A DNA stretch of 58,362 bases from CAZWKX01 sp964614095. Its GTDB lineage: Bacteria > Actinomycetota > Acidimicrobiia > Spongiisociales > UBA11373. Of this stretch, positions 33,178 to 42,994 are shown one piece after another. Position 1 is the stretch's first letter, and each line of letters opens with the position of its first letter. The notes beneath the pieces were generated by a model. The model ran no database searches, had not been told where the DNA came from, and was given only the letters and a program-made list of their open reading frames with translations. The position numbers and the translations under genes were made by a program. The stretch is from assembly GCA_964614095.1 (NCBI GenBank), contig CAZTJO010000009.1:1-58362 (forward strand). Reading direction: 5' to 3'.

Positions 33178-33186
33178 CCGGACAAC

Positions 33187-33222
33187 GCGAGAGGGGCGAC
33201 CCCATGGGGTCGCCCCTCTCGC
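33187..33222 (-). terminator. 36-nt perfect palindrome behind groEL
   Basis: Two 18-nt arms (GCGAGAGGGGCGACCCCA and its complement) without a loop, 24 nt after the groEL stop. This is probably the terminator of groES-groEL, although no T tract follows. Confidence 0.75.
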
Positions 33223-33245
33223 AATCGTTCTTCCAGGCCTGGGGC

Positions 33246-34880
<1,635 letters not shown>

Positions 34881-34902
34881 TGAGTAAGTTCCTCCTCGGG
34901 CC

Positions 34903-35190
34903 TCAGCGGACTACAGCGAGCAGATCACGTGAGGACAAGATCAGGTATTCCTCGCCCTCGTGCTTGACCTCGGTGCCGCCGTATTTCGAGTAGACGACCA
35001 TGTCTCCCACCGCAACATCGATGGGAACCCGTTCTCCGTCCTGAAAGTCGCCGGGGCCAACGGCGAGAACCTCGCCCAGCTGTGGCTTCTCTTTGGCGGT
35101 ATCTGGAATGACGATGCCGCTCGGAGTCCGAGCTTCGTCCTCCTCCTTGGCCTTGACGACCACACGGTCGCCCAAAGGCTGCAATTTCAT
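34903..35190 (-). CDS. groES: Co-chaperonin GroES
   Basis: The 10-kDa lid of the chaperonin, 95 residues. LQPLGDRVVVKAKEEDEA is at the N-terminus, the mobile loop TPSGIVIPDTAKEKPQ follows, and the C-terminus is GEEYLILSSRDLLAVV. The ATG has AAGGAGGGAG upstream. It is the first gene of the operon and is preceded by CIRCE. Confidence 0.98.
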   Translation of the reverse strand: MKLQPLGDRVVVKAKEEDEARTPSGIVIPDTAKEKPQLGEVLAVGPGDFQDGERVPIDVAVGDMVVYSKYGGTEVKHEGEEYLILSSRDLLAVVR

Positions 35191-35208
35191 CGAGTCTCCC
35201 TCCTTGGG

Positions 35209-35217
35209 TTAGCACTC
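35209..35217. promoter_or_regulatory. Extra CIRCE half-site
   Basis: TTAGCACTC on the plus strand, 20 nt from the full CIRCE element and closer to groES. Its partner half is not conserved. Confidence 0.5.
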
Positions 35218-35237
35218 GTCGCTTGTGGCTGCCAAGA

Positions 35238-35264
35238 TTAGCACTCCTGTGTTCTGAGTGCTAG
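35238..35264. promoter_or_regulatory. CIRCE operator upstream of groES-groEL
   Basis: TTAGCACTC, a 9-nt spacer, GAGTGCTAG. Only the last base differs from the consensus inverted repeat. It is the binding site of the HrcA repressor, so the chaperonin operon should be induced by heat through HrcA. hrcA itself is not in the window. Confidence 0.93.
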
Positions 35265-35379
35265 ACAAATAAGCCGGATGTTAGTGCGCTCGTATCAGAT
35301 CTGATGCGTGGTCTTGTGTGTGGATCGGGCTCACCCTGAACGCTTGATCTGTCGGGCTCTTCACCTCGCTACGGCGCCC

Positions 35380-35385
35380 TATGAT
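35380..35385 (+). promoter_or_regulatory. -10 box of a leaderless promoter for the PfkB gene
   Basis: TATGAT ends 8 nt before the ATG at 35394. No Shine-Dalgarno is present. Confidence 0.45.
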
Positions 35386-35393
35386 GCGCCGAC

Positions 35394-36263
35394 ATGACCC
35401 ACGCAGCCACAAGCGGGCCCGTAGGGCTGTTTGCCGGCCTTCTCACTCTCGACGTTCACCACCTACTACCCGAGTACCCCCTGGTCAACACAAAAGGCTG
35501 GGCGGACCACACGGAACTGTATGCAGGCGGCCCCGCGGCCAATGCCGCGGTCACCTTTGCCCACCTGGGCGGCGTGGCTCGCCTCTACACGGTGGCAGGC
35601 AGGAGCTGGCTAGCCGACACCATCCGCGACGATCTGGGCCGCCACGGCGTGGAGCTCATAGATCTATCGCCCGACAGGACTGAACCGCCACCGGTCTCCT
35701 CGATCCTCAGCACCGGATACGATCGCACCGTGATCACCTCCCCTGCCCCCGCCGGAACCGATCGCCTGCCCGATGGTCTTCCCGAATCCGCCAACATCCT
35801 GCTGGTGGATGGTCACTTTCCCCATCTGGCCATGTCGGCTGCCACCGAGGCCCGGAGTCACGGCATCACCGTCGTGCTCGATGGCGGCAGTTGGAAGCCC
35901 GTGTTACCCGAACTGCTGCCCCTCGTCGATGTGGCGGTGTGCTCCGCCGACTTCCACCCCCCGGGCACAACAACTCTCGACGAGGCCATCGAAGCGCTGG
36001 CGCACAGCGGCATCCGCCGCTGTGCAGTCACCCGCGGCGAAAAGGCCGTCGTATTTCGAGACGAGAGAGGCAGCGGCGAGATTGAGGTACCTGAGGTACA
36101 GGTGGCAGACACGCTCGGCGCCGGCGACGTGTTCCACGGCGCCTTCTGCTTCGCTCTCGCCGGCGGGGCCCCATTCGCCGAGGCCCTGCGGCTGGCGGCG
36201 GAGACCGCCTCGTTGTCCTGCCAGCGGTTCGGGACCCGTGCCTGGATGGAGAACTCGGAGTAG
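35394..36263 (+). CDS. PfkB-family carbohydrate kinase
   Basis: A 289-residue ribokinase-fold sugar or nucleoside kinase. The N-terminal family motif is AGGPAANAAVTFAHLGG (about residues 44-60), and the catalytic C-terminal motif is DTLGAGDVFHGAFCFAL with the base Asp in GAGD. The specificity cannot be derived from the sequence. It is transcribed toward tsaD, whose stop is 12 nt from its own. Confidence 0.92.
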   Translation: MTHAATSGPVGLFAGLLTLDVHHLLPEYPLVNTKGWADHTELYAGGPAANAAVTFAHLGGVARLYTVAGRSWLADTIRDDLGRHGVELIDLSPDRTEPPPVSSILSTGYDRTVITSPAPAGTDRLPDGLPESANILLVDGHFPHLAMSAATEARSHGITVVLDGGSWKPVLPELLPLVDVAVCSADFHPPGTTTLDEAIEALAHSGIRRCAVTRGEKAVVFRDERGSGEIEVPEVQVADTLGAGDVFHGAFCFALAGGAPFAEALRLAAETASLSCQRFGTRAWMENSE

Positions 36264-36275
36264 CCGCCCCAGGAA

Positions 36276-37286
36276 TCAGCCGAGGTACATCGAAGAGTCG
36301 ATGTCGGCGTCGGGGGCGGTGCGCTCGCCACGTTCATAGCGGAAGGAAGCAGCGGCGGCGATCATCGCTCCGTTGTCCGTGCACATCGCCGGCGACGGCA
36401 GAAACAGGGTGACTCCACGACGCTTTGCCTCAGCCTGGAGCCTCTCCCGCAGCCGGCGATTGGCCAAAACGCCGCCCCCGCCGGCCACGGCAGGCGCCCC
36501 CACGGCCTCCACGGCATTGAAGGTCTTCGCCACCAGCACATCGACGATGGCCTCCTGCACAGAGGCACAAAGGTCGGGCATCGGCGGCAGCGAGCCCTCG
36601 TGGTGGGCACGACGCACAAACGTCGTGACCGCCGTCTTCAGGCCGGAGAACGAAAAATCGTAGGGTCGGTCGGCGAGGGCCCTGGGGAAGGACACCACCT
36701 TGGGATCCCCGCCTTCGGATTCACGATCGATGGCGGGCCCGCCGGGGAACCCGAGCCCGAGGAAGCGGGCCAGCTTGTCGAAGGCCTCGCCGGCAGCGTC
36801 ATCGATGGTGGAGCCGAGCGTCTCGTAGTCGCCCCAATCCCGCATGTGGACGATCTGGCTGTGGCCCCCCGAGGCGAGAATCACGACTGCCGGCGGCCCG
36901 TAGTCGGCATACTCCAGCCGAGGGGCAAACAGATGCCCTTCCATGTGATCGACCCCAAGAAACGTTTTACCCAGTGCCCAGGCCAAAGTTTTCCCGTAGG
37001 CGAAGCCCACCATGAGCGCCCCGGCCAGGCCCGGGCCTCGGGTGGCAGCGACGGCATCGAGGTCCACCGGGTGCACTCCCGCGTCGCGCAGGGCTCGGTG
37101 GGTGAGACTGCGGATGGCCTCGACGTGGGCCCGGGCCGCTACTTCTGGAACCACCCCGCCGAAGCGGGCATGCACGTCGACTTGTGAGGCGAGCACGCTC
37201 GAGAGCACCTCCCGGCCCCGCACCACAGCAGCCGCAGTCTCATCACACGATGTCTCCAGCCCAAGGATGAGGGGAGATTCACTCAC
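36276..37286 (-). CDS. tsaD: tRNA N6-adenosine threonylcarbamoyltransferase
   Basis: Catalytic subunit of t6A37 synthesis in tRNAs that read ANN codons, 336 residues. It has the ASKHA start LGLETSCDETAAAVV, metal-binding histidines in the HMEGHLFAP region, ILASGGHSQIV, and the C-terminal GGGVLANRRLRERL. The GTG start overlaps the rimI stop by 4 nt (GTGA). Its partners tsaB and tsaE are in the same operon; tsaC is not in the window. Confidence 0.97.
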   Translation of the reverse strand: MSESPLILGLETSCDETAAAVVRGREVLSSVLASQVDVHARFGGVVPEVAARAHVEAIRSLTHRALRDAGVHPVDLDAVAATRGPGLAGALMVGFAYGKTLAWALGKTFLGVDHMEGHLFAPRLEYADYGPPAVVILASGGHSQIVHMRDWGDYETLGSTIDDAAGEAFDKLARFLGLGFPGGPAIDRESEGGDPKVVSFPRALADRPYDFSFSGLKTAVTTFVRRAHHEGSLPPMPDLCASVQEAIVDVLVAKTFNAVEAVGAPAVAGGGGVLANRRLRERLQAEAKRRGVTLFLPSPAMCTDNGAMIAAAASFRYERGERTAPDADIDSSMYLG

Positions 37287-37771
37287 GCGACCCTCCCCCG
37301 TATCTCATCGAGACGTGCCCTGTACTCGGCCGAGTCGGCATCGACGGCCCACATGATGAGGGCGTCCTCGTCCCGGTAGTAGTTTCGGCGCAGCCCCACC
37401 GGCTCGAAGCCGAACTCCTCATAAATGCGACGCGCCGCTTCGTTCGACACCCGAACCTCGAGGGTGAGATTGGCGGCTCCGCCGTCGAGAGCGGCCCGAA
37501 TGAGCCGAAGCATAAGCCGCTTGCCTAGGCCCTGCCTCCGCATCGACGGAGCCACCGCCAGAGTGACGATGTGGGCATCCTCCTCGACACGAAGCAGGCC
37601 CGCGTAGCCGACCACAAAACCGGCGTGCTCGGCGACCAGGTAGATGCGATCAGAGCGCGCCACCTCCTCGGTGAAGACCGTGATCGGCCAAGGCTGAGGA
37701 AACACTTCGGCCTCAAGGCCGGCCACGGCGGCCACATCGCCGTCTTCCATGGAGCGGATGCTCGTCGTCAC
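37283..37771 (-). CDS. rimI: Ribosomal protein S18-alanine N-acetyltransferase
   Basis: A 162-residue GNAT enzyme. It has the SIRSMEDGDVAAVAGLEAEV start, HIVTLAVAPSMRRQGLGKRL acetyl-CoA loop and ARRIYEEFGFEPVGLRRNYY with the C-terminal tyrosines typical of RimI. The GTG at 37771 gives a GTGA overlap with the tsaB stop, as at the other junctions of the operon. Location between tsaB and tsaD is the classical arrangement. Confidence 0.93.
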   Translation of the reverse strand: MTTSIRSMEDGDVAAVAGLEAEVFPQPWPITVFTEEVARSDRIYLVAEHAGFVVGYAGLLRVEEDAHIVTLAVAPSMRRQGLGKRLMLRLIRAALDGGAANLTLEVRVSNEAARRIYEEFGFEPVGLRRNYYRDEDALIMWAVDADSAEYRARLDEIRGRVA

Positions 37772-38475
37772 GGCGACCACGGCCCCTCCGTCCTGAAATC
37801 GGCCCAGTTGATACACACATCGGGCTCCCGCAGGTATTCGGGGCGAACCTCGTCGGGATGCGGAAAGCTGTCCCGCTCCGCGAGGCCGCGTGCAATCTCG
37901 ATCAGCGCCGAAGCGCCCGGGTAGCGGGGCTGCCCGGTGCGCAGGCCGTGCAGACCCTGCAGCGTTCCCGCGGGCAAAACGGGCCAGTCTCCAACGACCA
38001 ACTTGTCGCTCCCGTCCGACTCGAGAGAACCACGCAGCCCCTCCGGAGTCAGCAGCTCGACCCCCCCGTCCCTCATGACGCCACCGGGAACCGCCTGATA
38101 GGGCGCCGCCGCCACCTCACCTCTTCGAGCGTCGACGATCGACCAGATGCGCCGGTGTGTCGTTGCCGCGTGTAGCGCCACCGCATCAAGCGATGAGACC
38201 GGAGCCAACCTGGCCCCAATCGCTCCGGCCAGAGCCTGCGCGGTGGCCACCCCCACCCTGATGCCACCAAAAAGCCCCGGGCCCACATCCACGGCGACCA
38301 CATCGATGTCCTGAGTCCTCCACCCAGCCTGGGCAAGGCAGAAGTCGAGAGCAGGCACGAGAAATCCCACGTGACCACGCCGATCTACCCGGCGCGCAGA
38401 GGCCACGATCTCCCCGCCGTCTCCGAGCGCCACCGAAGACGCCGCCGTGGCGGTTTCGATGGCGGCGATCCTCAT
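37768..38475 (-). CDS. tsaB: t6A synthesis scaffold TsaB
   Basis: A 235-residue inactive TsaD paralogue that dimerises with TsaD. It begins MRIAAIETATAASSVALGD, followed by HVGFLVPALDF and VDVGPGLFGGIRVGVATAQA. The ATG at 38475 overlaps the tsaE stop (ATGA); an upstream in-frame GTG would lie in tsaE. Confidence 0.95.
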   Translation of the reverse strand: MRIAAIETATAASSVALGDGGEIVASARRVDRRGHVGFLVPALDFCLAQAGWRTQDIDVVAVDVGPGLFGGIRVGVATAQALAGAIGARLAPVSSLDAVALHAATTHRRIWSIVDARRGEVAAAPYQAVPGGVMRDGGVELLTPEGLRGSLESDGSDKLVVGDWPVLPAGTLQGLHGLRTGQPRYPGASALIEIARGLAERDSFPHPDEVRPEYLREPDVCINWADFRTEGPWSP

Positions 38476-38924
38476 TCCAGCTCCTCGAGGGGACGGCCGA
38501 CCCACGAGCCTCGAGGCAACAGCTGCACGGTCCGGGCCTCGTCATCCTCCACCGAGATGTTCACCAGAAGGTGGTCCTCGGGAAACGACTGCTCGGCCGC
38601 GTTGCCCCACTCGACCACCAGCACACTCTCGTCGGCATCGGAGAGAAGATCGAGATCCTCCAGCTCGGCAAAAGAGCCGATGCGGTACAGATCGGCATGG
38701 ACCAGATCAATCAGGCCCCGGTAGCGGCGCACGAGCACAAATGATGGGCTGATCACACGATCGTCTACTCCAAGGCCTTCGGCGATGCCGGAGGCGAACA
38801 CGGTCTTGCCTGCTCCAAGCGGCCCGGCAAGCAGCACCACATCGCCGGCGTGCAGCATGCTGGCAAGGCGCCGCGCCAACGCTCGGGTGTCGGCCGCCTC
38901 GGGGCAACAAACCTCCAGCTTCAC
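38472..38924 (-). CDS. tsaE: t6A synthesis ATPase TsaE
   Basis: A 150-residue P-loop protein. Walker A is GPLGAGKTVF (about residues 34-43), the switch segment is ISPSFVLVRRY, and the VHADLYRIGS and VVEWGNAAEQS motifs are as in TsaE. It supports turnover of the TsaB-TsaD complex. 4-nt overlaps on both sides. Confidence 0.95.
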   Translation of the reverse strand: MKLEVCCPEAADTRALARRLASMLHAGDVVLLAGPLGAGKTVFASGIAEGLGVDDRVISPSFVLVRRYRGLIDLVHADLYRIGSFAELEDLDLLSDADESVLVVEWGNAAEQSFPEDHLLVNISVEDDEARTVQLLPRGSWVGRPLEELE

Positions 38925-39535
38925 TGGAATAGCTCCAACTGCTCGGTGGCCGGGTCGGCCACGGCCACCGCCTCATCCAAAGCGCCCCTCACCAGCGCAA
39001 AATCTGCTCTGATCTGCTCCATCGAGCGCTCACCGCCGCGCAGCACCGCAGCAGGGTGGAATGTGGGGATGAGGTAACGATTCCACCAGGGATACACCTG
39101 TCCCCGCAGCCGGGTGATGCCGACGTCACGCTTCAGGAGAAGCTGAGTGGCGAAATTACCCAGCGTGACGACGACGGCAGGGTCGATGAGGGAGAGTTGC
39201 TGGCGCAAGTAATCCTTGCAGGCATCGATCTCACCGGCCTGCGGATCGCGGTTGTTGGGCGGCCGGCACTTGAGAACGTTGCCGATGTACACGTCCCCCC
39301 TGCCGAGGCCGATCTCGCCGAGCAACCGATCCAGAAGTCTGCCGGCGGCACCAACAAATGGCTCGCCCAGGCGGTCCTCGTGATAGCCGGGCGCCTCCCC
39401 GACAAACATGACGTCGGCACACGGATTGCCGGCGCCGAACACCACCTGCGTGCGTGATTCGGCAAGGGCACACCGGGTGCACGACGAGGCAACCCGAGCC
39501 AGCTCCTCGAGCTGGGATACCGCCTCGTCGTTCAT
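38921..39535 (-). CDS. Type 4 uracil-DNA glycosylase
   Basis: A 204-residue family-4 (iron-sulfur) UDG that removes uracil from DNA. Cluster cysteines appear as CTRC (residues 19-22), KCRPP and DACKDYL. The catalytic and binding motifs are GEAPGYHEDRLGEPFVG and TFHPAAVLR. Its placement inside the t6A operon is unusual, but the gene overlaps tsaE by 4 nt and the P1 peptidase gene by 4 nt, so it is translated with them. Confidence 0.94.
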   Translation of the reverse strand: MNDEAVSQLEELARVASSCTRCALAESRTQVVFGAGNPCADVMFVGEAPGYHEDRLGEPFVGAAGRLLDRLLGEIGLGRGDVYIGNVLKCRPPNNRDPQAGEIDACKDYLRQQLSLIDPAVVVTLGNFATQLLLKRDVGITRLRGQVYPWWNRYLIPTFHPAAVLRGGERSMEQIRADFALVRGALDEAVAVADPATEQLELFQ

Positions 39536-40434
39536 TTGCCTTCCTCCATCGCCGGGACCCCCGCGACGGGCTCGGCGGCGCGTACGCCCGCCTCGATGGC
39601 CCGCGCCACCACCAGAAACGCCATCTCCCCAACGGCGTCGAGATCACCGTCGCCGGCTCCACAGGACACCGCAAAAACGGCATCGCCATCATATCGAGTG
39701 TGTCCGGGGCGGAGACAGACGGCCAAGGCATCCTGACCTCGTACACATACCCTCGTCAGTGCCGAGCGATCGAACCGCGCATCCGTGGCCACCACAACAA
39801 GCGTCGTGTTCTCCAGATGCCGTGTCCCGGCTCCTGCAGCCGTCGTCCCTCCGGTGAGTGGCTCTCCCTCGAGGGTGAACACGTCGCCGATGGCATTGAC
39901 CACGGCAATGGCGCCTACGGTGACGTCACCCTCCCGCAGCGCCGCCGAACCCAAGCCACCCTTGCGCCGATGCTCTAGCCCCCTCCATCCGGCCACGGTG
40001 GCGCCGGTTCCTGCACCCACGTTCCCCATCATCACCGGGTCGGCGGAAGCAGCCAGGAAGGCTGCGACGCCGGCAGCGGCACCGGGCCGCGCCCCCGGAT
40101 CCCCGATCCCGAGATCGAACAGGACCGCCGCCGGCACGATGGGAACAACACCAAAAGGAGTCGGATGGCCCCGGCCCAGCTTCTCTAGCTCAACCATCAC
40201 CCCATCCACCGCGGCCAGGCCGAAGGCACTCCCCCCACAGAGTGTTATGGCCTGGATCGTCTCCACCTTCATTCCCGGCTGCAGCAGCGCCACCTCCCGG
40301 GTGCCGGGGGCGGCTCCCCTGATCTCTACGGCGGCGGAGTTTGGCTCAGGAAAGGTGACCACGGTGACACCGGTAAGCGCCGCACCATCAGTCCAGTGGC
40401 CCACCTGAACCCCGGGAACGTTGGTGATGGTCAT
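39532..40434 (-). CDS. P1 family (DmpA-like) peptidase
   Basis: A 300-residue N-terminal-nucleophile-fold protein of family P1/S58. It starts ITNVPGVQVGHWTDGAALTG and contains LCGGSAFGLAAVDGVM, GNVGAGTGATV and a HLENTTLVVVATDA segment, where relatives such as DmpA have the self-cleavage and nucleophile region (NTT here). It is probably a cytoplasmic aminopeptidase or a related amidase. The ATG at 40434 overlaps the alr stop. Confidence 0.9.
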   Translation of the reverse strand: MTITNVPGVQVGHWTDGAALTGVTVVTFPEPNSAAVEIRGAAPGTREVALLQPGMKVETIQAITLCGGSAFGLAAVDGVMVELEKLGRGHPTPFGVVPIVPAAVLFDLGIGDPGARPGAAAGVAAFLAASADPVMMGNVGAGTGATVAGWRGLEHRRKGGLGSAALREGDVTVGAIAVVNAIGDVFTLEGEPLTGGTTAAGAGTRHLENTTLVVVATDARFDRSALTRVCVRGQDALAVCLRPGHTRYDGDAVFAVSCGAGDGDLDAVGEMAFLVVARAIEAGVRAAEPVAGVPAMEEGK

Positions 40435-41525
40435 TGCACGTAGCGGCGCGGCAGGCGGGGCCCAAAACCACAGGTGATCTCGTAGTTGATGGTTTCCAGA
40501 CGCCGGGCCCACTCGTCGGCGGATATCTCCTCGTCACCCTGGTGCCCCAGCAAAACCACCTCGTCGCCCACCTCCACCGGGTCATCCCCCATGTCGAGAA
40601 CGATCTGATCCATCGTCACCGTCCCGGCCAGCGGGTAGCGGCGGCCTCTCACCAGAACCTCGCCACCCGTCTCTCCAAGACGGCGGTTGAACCCGTCGGC
40701 GTAGCCGATGGGCACCGTGGCCACCGTGGCTTCGGCCGCGAGCGCCCGGCGCCTGCCGTAGGAGGGCCGGGATCCGGCCGGAAGCCGGCGCAGATGACTG
40801 ACCTGTGACACCACACGCATCGCCGGGCGCAGATCGATCTCGGGAGCAAACCCGGGGCCGGGCCGCAATCCGTAGATGCCGATGCCGGTGCGCACCATGT
40901 CCAGACGCGATGCCGGATGGCCCAGAGCGCCGCCGGTGTTGGCGGCATGAACCATTGCCGGCTCAATGCCGGCCACCGCGAGCCTCTCCAGAAAGCCGTC
41001 CAGCAAATCCAGCTGCCCGGTGGTGAAATCGGCGTCCTCCTCGGAAACGGCAAGATGGGTCCACACCCCCTCCAGGCGCAAACCGGCGCCGACAACATCC
41101 CGGGCCAGCGCGAATGCGGTCTCTTCATCGGCCCCGACACGATGCATGCCGGTGTCGAACTTCACGTGAACGGGCAGGCCATCTGGAGCCACCGCAGTCA
41201 GCGCGTCGAGGAAATCAGGGTGATACACCGTGGAAGTCAGATTCCAGCGCACCGCCTCGGCCGCGTCGGCCGGCGGCGGTTCCGACAGCAGGAGAATCGG
41301 CGCGTCGATGCCCGCCTCCCGCAGCCCGGCTCCTTCGGAGACGAGCGCTACCGCCAGCCAGGAGGCGCCGCCGTCCAGCGCCGCTTCGGCCGAGGGCACG
41401 TCGCCGTGGCCGTATCCGTCGGCCTTCACCACCGCGCAGACGAGTGAGGGATCGACGGCGGAGACGATGGCGGCAACGTTGTGGCGGATCGCCCCGAGAT
41501 CGATCTCCACCCACGCCGGTCTCAC
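40431..41525 (-). CDS. alr: Alanine racemase
   Basis: PLP enzyme that makes D-alanine for peptidoglycan, 364 residues. The PLP lysine lies in AVVKADGYGHG (about residues 31-41), RTGIGIYGLRPG is the family loop, and the catalytic Tyr of the C-terminal domain should lie in the VATVPIGYADGFNRR segment. The GTG at 41525 is preferred over one three codons upstream because it forms a GTGA overlap with the nnr stop, as elsewhere in this operon. Confidence 0.95.
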   Translation of the reverse strand: MRPAWVEIDLGAIRHNVAAIVSAVDPSLVCAVVKADGYGHGDVPSAEAALDGGASWLAVALVSEGAGLREAGIDAPILLLSEPPPADAAEAVRWNLTSTVYHPDFLDALTAVAPDGLPVHVKFDTGMHRVGADEETAFALARDVVGAGLRLEGVWTHLAVSEEDADFTTGQLDLLDGFLERLAVAGIEPAMVHAANTGGALGHPASRLDMVRTGIGIYGLRPGPGFAPEIDLRPAMRVVSQVSHLRRLPAGSRPSYGRRRALAAEATVATVPIGYADGFNRRLGETGGEVLVRGRRYPLAGTVTMDQIVLDMGDDPVEVGDEVVLLGHQGDEEISADEWARRLETINYEITCGFGPRLPRRYVQ

Positions 41526-42931
41526 CACGCCCACCCCCCCACGTGGTCGACAAGCCGGCCGGCCGTCACCGAGGTGACCCGGGCCAGATCCGCCGCGGCA
41601 ACACCATGACGGAAGGCGGCCGACCGCGCCGCCGTTTCCGGGTCCAGGCCCCGCGCCACCAGGGCGGTGATCATTCCGGTGAGAACGTCGCCGGTGCCCA
41701 GCGTCGCCAGCTCCGGGCCGCCGGACGCCACCACCCAGCGCTCCCGGCCGGCAACGATGGTTGGGTTGCCTTTGAGCAGCACCACGGCGCCGGTCTCCCC
41801 GGCAAGCCGTCCCGCGGCGCCGTAGCCGGCCTCGCCGCCGCTGAGGTGCCGAAACTCCCCGGGATGAGGAGTGATGACGGTGGGATGAGAGCGGGCCGCC
41901 AGAGCGGCGACGGTGGCAGCGGTGATGCCGTCGGCGTCCAGCACAAGAGGCCGATCCCAGCCGGCGAGAAGAGCAGCCACAAAACTTTCGACACCGGGCC
42001 CGAGGCCCGGACCAAGCGCCAAAACGTCAAAACGTTCACCCGCTTCGAGCACGGCGGCGGCATCGCCGGTGGCAAAACGATCACCGGAACCGATGCCGAC
42101 CGTGGTCAGCGACTGATCGGCCGCGGCCAGCTGCGGCTGCAATCCCTCGGGACAGGCAAGCCGCACATACCCGGCGCCAAAAGAGAGCGCTCCGCCTGCG
42201 GCGAGAGCGGCGGCGCCACCAATGCCGCCGGAGCCTCCCACCACCAACACCGTCCCTGCCGACCACTTGTGGGCGTTTCGTTTCCGGCGCGGCGCCGGAG
42301 CGTCCTCCTCTTCGCAGAGCAGCAACTCCGCATCTCCGCCGTCGAGGCCGATGTCGATGATCTCGATCTTGCCGCTTCGATCCGGCCCCTCCCCGATCAC
42401 GTGACCCACCTTGAGTGCGTGGAAGGTGACGGTCCGCTCGGCGGAGAAGGCAGCACCAGAGACGCTTCCGTCGGCGCCGTTGAGGCCGCTGGGCAAATCG
42501 ACGGCCAGCACCGGTGCCGGGTGTTTGGTCCAGGCCGGCAGCGAATCGGCCAGCTCGCCGCGGAAACCGGCCCCGAACAGACCGTCGATGAGGAGGTCAC
42601 AGGGCTCTGGATCGCCAAGAGAGCGCATCGGCACGCCCTGTGCCACGGCGGCCCGGGCGGCCCGCCCCGCCGGTGAATCGGCCTTGGGTTCGGCAAACGC
42701 CCTGATCTCGACGCCCACGCCGCGCCGCTTCAGGTAGCGGGCGGCAACGTAGGCGTCACCACCGTTGTTGCCGGGGCCGGTGAGAGCGAGCACACGCCTG
42801 CCGTAGCGGGCGCCCATTTGCACCGCAGCCAGGGCCACGCCGAGCCCGGCTCGCTCCATGAGGGTGTCGACGGGGACGCTGCCGGCCGCGTCCAAGCGCG
42901 CCGATTCCTCGGGAGTGATGATCGGCTTCAT
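41522..42931 (-). CDS. nnr: Bifunctional NAD(P)H-hydrate epimerase/dehydratase
   Basis: Repairs hydrated NAD(P)H. The 469 residues join the YjeF_N epimerase domain (GPGNNGGDAYVAARYLKRR near residue 52, VDLPSGLNGADG) to the ribokinase-like dehydratase domain (VVGGSGGIGGAA, VITPHPGEFRHL, LATLGTGDVLTGMI). It is the first gene of the eight-gene operon that runs down to tsaD. The start ATG is 63 nt from the divergent PopT gene. Confidence 0.95.
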   Translation of the reverse strand: MKPIITPEESARLDAAGSVPVDTLMERAGLGVALAAVQMGARYGRRVLALTGPGNNGGDAYVAARYLKRRGVGVEIRAFAEPKADSPAGRAARAAVAQGVPMRSLGDPEPCDLLIDGLFGAGFRGELADSLPAWTKHPAPVLAVDLPSGLNGADGSVSGAAFSAERTVTFHALKVGHVIGEGPDRSGKIEIIDIGLDGGDAELLLCEEEDAPAPRRKRNAHKWSAGTVLVVGGSGGIGGAAALAAGGALSFGAGYVRLACPEGLQPQLAAADQSLTTVGIGSGDRFATGDAAAVLEAGERFDVLALGPGLGPGVESFVAALLAGWDRPLVLDADGITAATVAALAARSHPTVITPHPGEFRHLSGGEAGYGAAGRLAGETGAVVLLKGNPTIVAGRERWVVASGGPELATLGTGDVLTGMITALVARGLDPETAARSAAFRHGVAAADLARVTSVTAGRLVDHVGGWAW

Positions 42932-42980
42932 TGTTGGTGTCCTGCGGGCACGCCACGATGGTACCGGCGCTCTCGTGGGT

Positions 42981-42986
42981 TAGCCT
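42981..42986 (+). promoter_or_regulatory. -10 box of a leaderless promoter for the PopT gene
   Basis: TAGCCT ends 8 nt before the ATG at 42995. No Shine-Dalgarno is present. Confidence 0.45.
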
Positions 42987-42994
42987 TGCCGCCG

